The position numbers and the translations under genes are program-made. The notes under the pieces were generated by a model. It was not told where the DNA came from, made no database searches, and saw only the letters and a list, made by a program, of their open reading frames with translations. This document shows positions 6,433 to 13,528 of a DNA stretch of 16,015 bases, piece by piece (the first letter of the stretch is position 1; every line of letters begins with the position of its first letter). Source of the stretch: JBCCEV01 sp039030125 (GTDB lineage Bacteria; Pseudomonadota; Gammaproteobacteria; Ga0077536); assembly GCA_039030125.1 (NCBI GenBank), contig JBCCEV010000102.1:1-16015 (forward strand), given 5' to 3'.

Positions 6433-7578
6433 TTACACTCCGTTCGATGCCGCCAGCAAATTAATCGTCGGTTTGATCTCGGCGCTTGGAAGATCGATGA
6501 AGAATGTGGACCCAGTGCCGAGCTCCGATTCCGCCCAGATTTCCCCCCCGTAACGTTCAACAATGCGCCTACACAATGCCAAACCCGTGCCGCTGCCCGG
6601 GTAGTTCTGGTCAAGTCGAGTGCCGAGCGTAAAGATCTGTTCGAGCGCTTCAGGCCGCATTCCGATACCTTTATCAGCCACGCCGATTTGACAACGGCCA
6701 TTGGCTTTCGAAGCCGAGATTTTGATCTTGGGTTTTTGCTCAGAGAATTTGAGCGCGTTGGCGATCAGATTTTGAAAAACATGTCGAAGCGGCGCGGCAT
6801 GCGCCTGCACCTGAGGTAACTCGCTGCTGGTTATTTTTGCTTTTGTGCGTTTGATGTCCTCACGTAAAAACGAGCAGGCTTCCTGTAAGCACCGTGAGAG
6901 ATCAACCGGCTCGGGCGACGCCGTGTTGCGGCAGGCACGGATATAGTCGGTTAGACCCTTTAGGATTGTTGAAGCGCGCTCAGCGCTCGCACCGAGTTGA
7001 TCGGCCAGCACGGCCGTGCGCGAGGGATCTGTACTGTCAGAGGCAACGAGTTTCGCAAGGCGCGCGCATTGTTGAAGGGGGGCTTTGAGATCGTGTGAGA
7101 CGACATATTCAATCTCATCGAGGTCATCGAACGCCGTCGGATCGGCGATGACGTCGGCGCGCTCGCCAGAGACCCCTGAGCTGTCGCTCGCATCGTGCAG
7201 GCGCAAAATTTCCGCGACGGTATCGGCCAGCGCCGCATATCCCTCGATCGAGGAAGCGACGATGGCGGTAAGGTCTGCGATGCAGGGAATGGCGCTGCTC
7301 GCGAGTGCGGCATCCTCAAGGACAATGGCGGGGATATCGTGCCAATGTGCTCTGAGCGCGGGCCACAAATCACCAAAAGCAATCCAGTCGGGTGCGGAGG
7401 AAACCAAGAGGATACTGGGTTGGCATTCACTGACGCTGCGCATTAGAGAGGCAACATCGGTGACTGTGACCACGCGGCTCTCTGGCCAGCGGGCGCGCAA
7501 GACGGCATGAACGAGATCCGAGCTCGCGGCCGTGCCCGGGCATAGCAAAAATGTGGTGTTGTCTGGCTCGCTCACCAT
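6433..7578 (-). CDS. Hybrid-like sensor histidine kinase with N-terminal pseudo-receiver
   Basis: This 381-aa soluble kinase has no membrane segment. The catalytic core is clear: HisKA with SHDLKAPL (phospho-acceptor H162), N-box N270-LIAN-A, G1 box VADKGIGM (302-306) and G2 box GSGTGLALCRRIVERYGG (328-345). Residues about 8-127 have the alternating strand/helix pattern of a receiver (FLLCPG, VVTVTD, SILLVSS, IPAIVLED), but the acidic pocket and the phospho-acceptor aspartate are absent (serines at 60-61). It is therefore probably a pseudo-receiver used for interaction or sensing. The SHDLKAPL style resembles kinases of the phytochrome-related group, but no chromophore domain is present. It should phosphorylate D59 of the regulator encoded 5 bp downstream. 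No good ribosome site precedes the ATG. Confidence 0.85.
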   Translation of the reverse strand: MVSEPDNTTFLLCPGTAASSDLVHAVLRARWPESRVVTVTDVASLMRSVSECQPSILLVSSAPDWIAFGDLWPALRAHWHDIPAIVLEDAALASSAIPCIADLTAIVASSIEGYAALADTVAEILRLHDASDSSGVSGERADVIADPTAFDDLDEIEYVVSHDLKAPLQQCARLAKLVASDSTDPSRTAVLADQLGASAERASTILKGLTDYIRACRNTASPEPVDLSRCLQEACSFLREDIKRTKAKITSSELPQVQAHAAPLRHVFQNLIANALKFSEQKPKIKISASKANGRCQIGVADKGIGMRPEALEQIFTLGTRLDQNYPGSGTGLALCRRIVERYGGEIWAESELGTGSTFFIDLPSAEIKPTINLLAASNGV

Positions 7579-7845
7579 AGGAGTGCGGGCCCATAGGATT
7601 TAAGCACCCGCGGAGAACGTCCCGAATTGAGCTGCTCCGGCATATCTTGTGTTTCACGGCGTTTGGAGCCCCATATATGGTAGGCACACCCCGCTCAAGA
7701 ATCAATGGGTTAGCATGCCGATCTGCCGTCGCATAGGGTTTGCGCACCATTTCGGGTTAGCCTACGCACTGGCAGTCGGGGGAGTGGCGCGATCGTGTGC
7801 CCAGGCCCGCACAAGACGGTTTTCATTGATTAAATTAAAGGTGCC
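7579..7845. other. Divergent intergenic region between kinase operon and cyclase
   Basis: This 267-bp non-coding gap separates the leftward kinase-regulator operon from the rightward diguanylate cyclase. A perfect 10-bp palindrome CCATATATGG sits at 7671-7680, near the middle-left. An AT-rich stretch (TTCATTGATTAAATTAAAGG) lies just before the cyclase start and could include a -10 element and the ribosome site. I could not fix a full promoter on either strand. Confidence 0.35.
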
Positions 7846-9096
7846 ATGACAGAGCCGGCGCGCAAGCATGACTACGCCGTCGATATGCAGCGGGAAAAAT
7901 GGGTCTTACTCGGGCGGGCGATTAAGGCCTCAACCCTGCCGACGTTGCTCGTAGGCTCCATTTACGCAGCATTTTTTACCCGCTACGGAGAAATCTCCCT
8001 CACCTGGGTCTGGTGGCTTGCCCTAGTGCTTATTCTGGCTTTGCGCTGGTGGTCGGTGGGGTGGGCCGGAACGCCTGGCTCGGCCGGGTTTCTCTCGCGC
8101 CAACAGATAGTCTTCGGGTTGCTGACGGCGACCGGGATCCTGTGGGGACTTGCACCGGTCGCCATTAATCATTTGGTCAGCCAGGATCTGGTCACCATCT
8201 CGATCCTGTTTGCGACCGGTATTGGAATCGCGGCCTTTGGCTCATACCCCATCAGCGTCGGAGCCTGCGCGGCGGTATCGCTGCCGGTTGCCGGGATGTG
8301 TTTGTTTGTATTGGTTACCAACGACAGCCCAGCCTATATCGCCTTGGCGCTGGCACTGATGCTGATGTACGCCCATCAATTTCTGGTTGTGGGGCAGACG
8401 GTCGAAATCCTCGAGCGGGAAATGCGCTTACGCGTCGAGAACGCGGTGTTGGCGGATAAGGTAAGAGCGGAGGCCGACCACACTGCGGCCGAGCTCGATC
8501 GTAGGCTCGATCTGGAGCGCGATCTTCGCGCCGCCCGCGACCGTGCCGAGAAATTATCAGCGACCGACGCATTGACCGACATCGCCAATCGCCGCTACTT
8601 CGATAGGCAGCTCAAAGACGAGATATCGCGCGCCTTTCGAGACCGCTCGCCGCTGTCGCTGATTATTTGCGACATCGATCATTTCAAGCAATATAACGAC
8701 CATTACGGGCACCCCGCGGGCGATGAATGCTTAAAGCAATTTGCCGCAACGCTGCACGGTTTTTCCCGGCGCGCGGGTGATGTCGCCGCGCGCATTGGTG
8801 GCGAAGAGTTCGCCCTATTATTGCCGCACGCCAACCGGGCGGCCGCCTTGGCGATTGGCGAGCAGGTGCGCGCCGGTATCGAGACGCTAAATATCCCCCA
8901 CGCAGGATCCGCTACGAACGAGTGGGTGACAGCAAGTTTTGGTGTCGCGACGATGCCCGAAGGACAGCTAATTTCCCCGGCTGACTTGATCGCCGCCGCC
9001 GATCAGGCGCTTTATGTTTCTAAAGAGGAAGGTCGCAACCGGGTCACCGCCGGTGAGGTTGTGGTTTCGCAAGCGGTAGTCGAAACGACCTCCTAG
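7846..9096 (+). CDS. Membrane-bound diguanylate cyclase (GGEEF)
   Basis: This 416-aa inner-membrane protein makes c-di-GMP from two GTP. About six hydrophobic segments (roughly 30-46, 53-69, 88-108, 116-132, 137-157, 163-183) form an N-terminal sensor of no family I recognise. A charged helical linker, probably a dimerising coiled coil, spans 185-238. The GGDEF domain follows with ATDALTDIANRRYFD, metal aspartate in ICDIDHFK, active-site GGEEF at 318-322 and I-site RAGD at 309-312 exactly five residues upstream. The I-site predicts product inhibition. ATG 7846 is preceded by AAAGG. It diverges from the kinase/regulator pair, which can also make or degrade c-di-GMP. The signal sensed by the membrane part is unknown. 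Confidence 0.9.
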   Translation: MTEPARKHDYAVDMQREKWVLLGRAIKASTLPTLLVGSIYAAFFTRYGEISLTWVWWLALVLILALRWWSVGWAGTPGSAGFLSRQQIVFGLLTATGILWGLAPVAINHLVSQDLVTISILFATGIGIAAFGSYPISVGACAAVSLPVAGMCLFVLVTNDSPAYIALALALMLMYAHQFLVVGQTVEILEREMRLRVENAVLADKVRAEADHTAAELDRRLDLERDLRAARDRAEKLSATDALTDIANRRYFDRQLKDEISRAFRDRSPLSLIICDIDHFKQYNDHYGHPAGDECLKQFAATLHGFSRRAGDVAARIGGEEFALLLPHANRAAALAIGEQVRAGIETLNIPHAGSATNEWVTASFGVATMPEGQLISPADLIAAADQALYVSKEEGRNRVTAGEVVVSQAVVETTS

Positions 9097-9204
9097 CGTC
9101 GAACTTATCACGGTTTCCTCGGCGCCAAGCGTGTAAAGTGATTGAATAATCCCGTGTTCGCGTGCACTAAACGCGAGCCTCAGAGAAGCGGAGATGAGCC
9201 CTCA

Positions 9205-11661
9205 ATGAACCTACTACTTATGCTATTCCTAATTGGCGCCACCGCAACGGCAATAACCTATCTGCAACTCTCGCTGGCGGTGGCGACAGTGGTGGCGGCG
9301 GTATCGCTGTACTTCATCGGTTGGTTCGCCTCCGGTTACCTCTCGGGCGCGGTGATGTACCTTGCGTGGATTGGCTGGTTATTTTTACTTGGCCTCAACG
9401 TTCGCTCGCTGCGCCAACGATTCGTCACCGGACCTGCTTTTGAATTATTTCGCGAAGCCGCGCCTAGCATGTCGCGCACCGAGCGCGATGCACTGGAAGC
9501 GGGCACCGTGTGGTGGGACGCGGAGCTTTTTTCAGGGGCGCCAAACTGGCAGCGTCTGCTCGCAACGCCCAAACCTGAGTTAAGCGGTGAAGAGGCGGCA
9601 TTCCTCGCCAACGAAGTCGAACAACTTTGTTCGATGGTAGATGAATGGCAAGCCAGTATGGATGGGCACCTTGCCGATGAGGTGTGGCGGTTTATCAAAG
9701 ACTCGGGGATCCTCGGGATCATCATTCCCAAGGCCTACGGCGGCAAGGAATTCTCGGCCTACGCCCATTCACAAATCATGACCAAAATCGCCTCACGGTC
9801 TGGAACCGCGGCAGCGACCTGCATGGTCCCAAATTCATTAGGCCCGGCCGAGTTATTGCTCCGCTATGGCGAACAAGCGCAGAAAGACCACTATTTGCCC
9901 AAGCTCGCCTCCGGCGAGCACATACCCTGTTTTGGCCTCACCAATCCGTTGGCCGGATCGGACGCCGCCAACATTCCAGATTTTGGCGTGGTCTGTCGTG
10001 GGGTTCACGAGGGCGAAGAAGTACTCGGGATCCGAGTGACGTTCGAAAAGCGCTACATCACGCTCGGTCCTATCGCGACCGTGTTGGGCGTGGCGTTTCA
10101 ATTGCAGGATCCCGAAGGGCTGCTTGGAGAAGAGGGTTGCGAAGGGATCACCTTGGCTTTGATCCCGGCCGAACACCCGGGAATAGAAACCGGGCGGCGG
10201 CACTTCCCCTCACGTCAACCGTTTCAAAACGGGCCGCTTAACGCACGCGACGTTTTCATTCCCATATCCTGGGTTATCGGCGGTCAGGCGCGCTGCGGTA
10301 ATGGTTGGCGAATGCTGATGAACTGCCTGGCGGCGGGCCGCTCGATTTCACTGCCGGCCGGCAGCACCGGTGCATTAAAACTCAGCGCTTATACCAGCGG
10401 TCTGTATTGCGGGATCCGCAAACAATTCAACGTCACGATCGGTAACTTCGAAGGGATCCAGGAGCGTCTCGCGCGGTTGGCGGCGGAGACCTACGTTGTA
10501 GATTCCGCACGCCGCTTAACGGCAAGCGCGCTTGATGCGCATGAGGAGCCGTCGGTGATTTCCGCTTTGCTGAAATACCAAGCGACCGAAAGAATGCGCA
10601 ATGGCGTCATCGATGCGATGGACGTGCACGGTGGCCGCGGGGTTTGTGACGGCCCGAGTAATTATCTGTATCAGGCGTATGCCGCAGCGCCTGTATCGAT
10701 CACCGTTGAAGGTGCAAACATCCTGACCCGTTCGTTGATTGTCTTTGGTCAAGGCGCGGTGCGCTGTCACCCGTGGGTGCTTAAAGAAATCGACGCGGCA
10801 GAACAAGGCAGGGACGGACTGGCGGCTTTCGACGCTGCCATCCTCGGGCATGTGGGTCACGTGTTGAGTAATGCCTCGCGCGCGCTGGTGCGCGGCGTTA
10901 CCGGTGGGGTCCTCGGTTCCGATCCATCGGTTGGCGAAGTGAATTACTGGTACGCGCAGCTCGAGCGAGCAAGTGCCGCATTCGCCTTTACCGCCGATGT
11001 TGCGATGGCACAGCTTGGCGGAGCGCTAAAGCGCAAGGAAATGCTATCTGGGCGGCTGGCCGATATATTCTCCGAGCTCTATCTTTTAAGTGCGGCTTTG
11101 AAGCGGTTTGAGGATGGCGCGCGCAACGCCATCGAATTGCCGATCATTGAATACACGATGACCCGGGGACTTTATGAGATTGAGCAGCGTTTGGACGAGA
11201 TCACTCGCAATCTGCCGAACCGCTGGTTGGCGTCGCTGTGCCGATTCGTCATTTTCCCGTTGGGCCGACGTGCCCGCCCGGTATCCGATCGTCAAACCAG
11301 CGCGGTGGCCCGCCAGCTCGTGGACTCAGAGGATTTTCGCAACCTCTTATGTGACGGTATTTATCTTAACGATGACCAAGATGACGCGGTGGGCTGCCTG
11401 GAGCATGCGCGACGACTAATCGTGCTCACAAAAGACCTCGACGATCGCCTTATGGCTGCCATCAAGGAAGGCCGTATCGCCGCCTTTGGCGCCGATGTGG
11501 TGAGCGCAGCGGTCGATGCGGACGTGCTCACCAGCGATGAGGCTGAACTCCTCAACGAGATGCGCGCGGCGCTGCGCCGTGCGATTGATGTTGATGAATT
11601 CGATGCTGATGAGCTTTGGTCGTCACGCGCGGCAACCTTACAAACCGCAGATGCGGCTTAA
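9205..11661 (+). CDS. fadE: Acyl-CoA dehydrogenase, membrane FadE type
   Basis: FadE catalyses the first step of fatty acid beta-oxidation, FAD-dependent oxidation of acyl-CoA to trans-2-enoyl-CoA. From ATG 9205 the protein is 818 aa, close to the roughly 814 aa of E. coli FadE and far longer than ordinary 380-aa dehydrogenases. It begins with two or three hydrophobic segments (about 1-65), as FadE does. The acyl-CoA dehydrogenase core contains FGLTNPLAGSDAA (about 243-255), GGRGVCDGPSNYL (about 475) and GANILTRSLIVFGQGA (about 503), then the FadE-specific C-terminal extension (DUF1974 type). An upstream in-frame TTG (9142) would add 21 polar residues before the membrane segment and is less likely. 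GGAG lies 11 bases before the ATG. The Nudix gene overlaps its 3' end. Confidence 0.93.
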   Translation: MNLLLMLFLIGATATAITYLQLSLAVATVVAAVSLYFIGWFASGYLSGAVMYLAWIGWLFLLGLNVRSLRQRFVTGPAFELFREAAPSMSRTERDALEAGTVWWDAELFSGAPNWQRLLATPKPELSGEEAAFLANEVEQLCSMVDEWQASMDGHLADEVWRFIKDSGILGIIIPKAYGGKEFSAYAHSQIMTKIASRSGTAAATCMVPNSLGPAELLLRYGEQAQKDHYLPKLASGEHIPCFGLTNPLAGSDAANIPDFGVVCRGVHEGEEVLGIRVTFEKRYITLGPIATVLGVAFQLQDPEGLLGEEGCEGITLALIPAEHPGIETGRRHFPSRQPFQNGPLNARDVFIPISWVIGGQARCGNGWRMLMNCLAAGRSISLPAGSTGALKLSAYTSGLYCGIRKQFNVTIGNFEGIQERLARLAAETYVVDSARRLTASALDAHEEPSVISALLKYQATERMRNGVIDAMDVHGGRGVCDGPSNYLYQAYAAAPVSITVEGANILTRSLIVFGQGAVRCHPWVLKEIDAAEQGRDGLAAFDAAILGHVGHVLSNASRALVRGVTGGVLGSDPSVGEVNYWYAQLERASAAFAFTADVAMAQLGGALKRKEMLSGRLADIFSELYLLSAALKRFEDGARNAIELPIIEYTMTRGLYEIEQRLDEITRNLPNRWLASLCRFVIFPLGRRARPVSDRQTSAVARQLVDSEDFRNLLCDGIYLNDDQDDAVGCLEHARRLIVLTKDLDDRLMAAIKEGRIAAFGADVVSAAVDADVLTSDEAELLNEMRAALRRAIDVDEFDADELWSSRAATLQTADAA

Positions 11662-12196
11662 GGGGGCGAGCGCACCAGGGAAGACGCCGCAGGCAGGAGC
11701 ACAATCGCAAAACGAGCGGCTTGATGTTGTCGATGTTGACGACAAGGTCATCGATCAAGCCAAGCGCGGGGAGATCCATCGCCTGCGGCTTCGCCATCGT
11801 GCCGTCCATATGTTGGTCTTCAACCGTCAGGGTCGTTTATTTGTTCAACAACGGGCGTTGGCGAAAGACAGCTTCCCAGGCTACTGGGACACCAGTGCTG
11901 CTGGCCATCTCGACGCTGGTGAAACCTATGATCAGGCGGCCCGCCGAGAGCTTAGTGAGGAGCTGGGTTTGCAGGCGAGCCTGGAAAAGGTCGGCAGGCT
12001 TGAGGCAAGCGCCGCGACCGGCTTCGAGTTCGTCAATGTCTACCGGGCTGTCACCGACCAAACGCCGGTGCCCGCGAAAGACGAAATCATGGCCACCCGC
12101 TGGTTTGAAATTACGGCCTTGGGCGATGAAATGGACCGGGGTTTGATGCCGTTCACCCCAAGCTTCCGGGTCATTTTCGCGCGGTTTGTCGCGTGA
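11651..12196 (+). CDS. Nudix hydrolase, YfcD-like
   Basis: This 181-aa Nudix protein probably hydrolyses a nucleoside-diphosphate-linked or related pyrophosphate compound in the cytoplasm. The Nudix box spans residues 85-107 and matches G-x5-E-x7-R-E-L-x-E-E-L-G-L completely (GHLDAGETY then RRELSEELGL). The flanking ERLDVVDVDDKVI and LRHRAVHMLVFN segments, and the length, resemble E. coli YfcD (about 180 aa) and, more distantly, isopentenyl-diphosphate isomerase. ATG 11651 lies inside the last codons of fadE (11-base overlap). No in-frame ATG, GTG or TTG follows until well past the conserved start, so this is the latest possible start. It lacks a ribosome site, which suggests coupling to fadE. 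Its TGA overlaps the next gene's GTG. The substrate is unknown. Confidence 0.85.
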   Translation: MRLKGASAPGKTPQAGAQSQNERLDVVDVDDKVIDQAKRGEIHRLRLRHRAVHMLVFNRQGRLFVQQRALAKDSFPGYWDTSAAGHLDAGETYDQAARRELSEELGLQASLEKVGRLEASAATGFEFVNVYRAVTDQTPVPAKDEIMATRWFEITALGDEMDRGLMPFTPSFRVIFARFVA

Positions 12197-12846
12197 TCAC
12201 GATTGCGGTCATTGACGATCAGCGGTTGGTGCGCCACGCCATCTCCAGCCGTCTAAAGGCGGTCGATGATTTCTCGGTGATTGCCGAAGGTGAAAGTGGC
12301 GAGGTGGCCCGCGAGATCGCCGCCGAGCAGCATCCTCAAGTGATGTTGATGGACCTCAATATGCCTGGGATCGGCGGCATTGAAGCCACCCGCCGGATTG
12401 CGGCGGCGCATGCGCAGGTGCGCATTATCGGTCTTTCGATGTATGTCAAAGGCCCTTACCCAAAATGGTTCTTGCAAGCCGGTGGCGCCGGTTACGTTAG
12501 CAAGAATGCCCACACTGAAGAGTTGGTAAAAGCGATCCGGATCGTCGAAAGCGGCGAGTTGTATATTTCGCCGGATGTCGCCAACTTTCTTGCGCTGAAC
12601 GATTCGCAACGGATTGTGCGCAACGGTATCGATGACCTGTCGCCACGTGAAGTACAGGTCATGAGGCTGATTTGTGAAGGGTTGAATATGGATGATATTG
12701 GTGGCCGCTTGTCGCTGAGCGCGAAAACGGTGGCGCATCACCGCCGCCAGCTCTTGGCTAAGCTGCGAGTTGACAACGATGTGCAGCTCGCGCGTTTAGC
12801 CATCGATCAAGGTCTCGTCGATATGGAGGCGACCACCGGGAATTAG
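12193..12846 (+). CDS. gacA: GacA/UvrY-family LuxR-type response regulator
   Basis: This 217-aa protein is the length of E. coli UvrY and Pseudomonas GacA. The receiver (1-120) has IDDQ with D8-D9, phospho-acceptor D54 in VMLMDLNMPG and K104 in GYVSKN. The C-terminal LuxR/FixJ helix-turn-helix (about 145-210) contains LSPREVQVMRLICEGL and LSLSAKTVAHHRRQLLAKL. The family responds to the GacS/BarA sensor and activates the Csr/Rsm small RNAs, thereby controlling CsrA. Position supports orthology: gacA before uvrC and pgsA is a known gammaproteobacterial order, though here a glycosylase gene intervenes. The start is GTG 12193, in a GTGA overlap with the Nudix stop, so translation is probably coupled. 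No GacS/BarA homologue is in the window. Confidence 0.88.
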   Translation: MITIAVIDDQRLVRHAISSRLKAVDDFSVIAEGESGEVAREIAAEQHPQVMLMDLNMPGIGGIEATRRIAAAHAQVRIIGLSMYVKGPYPKWFLQAGGAGYVSKNAHTEELVKAIRIVESGELYISPDVANFLALNDSQRIVRNGIDDLSPREVQVMRLICEGLNMDDIGGRLSLSAKTVAHHRRQLLAKLRVDNDVQLARLAIDQGLVDMEATTGN

Positions 12847-12883
12847 TGGTGCGCTGGCGTCGAAGCGGCATTAAGATCCGCTA

Positions 12884-13528
12884 ATGCCAGTACCGGTAAC
12901 TTTCGATCCTGATTGCGCGGCATGTCCGCGGCTTGCCGATTATCTCAACGAGTGCCGGACAAAGCAGCCCGATTACCATGCCGCGCCAGTTGCGCCATTT
13001 GGCGTTCGATCGCCGGGCTTACTGATTGTGGGTTTGGCCCCCGGTTATCATGGCGCCAATGCCACGGGCCGGCCGTTTACGGGCGACTACGCAGGCGAGC
13101 TGCTCTACCAAACGCTACACGCCTTTGGGTTTTCGACTGCCCCGATCTCGGTTTCACAACGCGATGGTCTCCAGTTGACCGATTGCCGCATCACCAACGC
13201 TGTTAAGTGCGTGCCCCCGCAGAACAAGCCAACGAACGATGAGATAAAGCGATGCAATCGCTTCTTGAAAAGCGAAATTATCGCGCTGCGCGAGGACACG
13301 ATGATCTTGGCCTTGGGCAAGATCGCGCACGACAGCGTCCTGCGTGCCTTGGACCTTCGTTTGTCGCGTTATAAATTCGCCCATGGTGCGTTTCATGATC
13401 TTGACGGCCGCAAACTTATCGACTCCTACCATTGCAGCCGATACAACACGCAAACCGGGCGCCTAACGCGCGAGATGTTCGAATCGGTGTTCGCAACCAT
13501 CGCCCAGAAATTGGGTCGCGCGCAGTGA
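12884..13528 (+). CDS. Family 5 uracil-DNA glycosylase (UdgB type)
   Basis: This 214-aa enzyme should remove uracil and possibly other deaminated bases from DNA. It matches the iron-sulfur family 5 (UdgB) rather than Ung or family 4. Motif 1 is GLAPGYHGAN at 50-59, which lacks the acidic or asparagine catalytic residue of other families. It is followed by TGRPFTGD, and motif 2 is SYHCSRYNTQTGRLT at 181-195. Four cysteines, C11, C14, C109 and C124, are placed for a 4Fe-4S cluster. The ATG has a weak ribosome site 37 bases after gacA. The stop overlaps the uvrC GTG by four bases, so base-excision and nucleotide-excision enzymes are likely translated together. An insertion between gacA and uvrC is not part of the usual Pseudomonas order. 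Confidence 0.88.
   Translation: MPVPVTFDPDCAACPRLADYLNECRTKQPDYHAAPVAPFGVRSPGLLIVGLAPGYHGANATGRPFTGDYAGELLYQTLHAFGFSTAPISVSQRDGLQLTDCRITNAVKCVPPQNKPTNDEIKRCNRFLKSEIIALREDTMILALGKIAHDSVLRALDLRLSRYKFAHGAFHDLDGRKLIDSYHCSRYNTQTGRLTREMFESVFATIAQKLGRAQ

Noticed and set aside
7649..7849. A 66-codon frame upstream of the diguanylate cyclase
   Set aside because: No ribosome site, no domain, and it runs out of frame through the cyclase start region. Probably non-coding.
9142..9204. N-terminal extension of FadE from a TTG
   Set aside because: It adds 21 polar residues before the membrane segment, while the length from ATG 9205 matches known FadE.
9194..9208. Four-codon mini-ORF (ATG AGC CCT CAA TGA) overlapping the fadE start
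   Set aside because: GGAG is directly adjacent to its ATG with no spacing, so initiation is unlikely. It is probably chance.
11516..11650. Longer Nudix protein starting inside fadE
   Set aside because: The added residues are an out-of-frame shadow of the fadE C-terminus (Arg, Ser and Met rich) and resemble no Nudix protein.
13432..13524. Longer UvrC starting inside the glycosylase gene
   Set aside because: The 31 added residues overlap the glycosylase and precede the normal UvrC N-terminus. GTG 13525 gives 609 aa.
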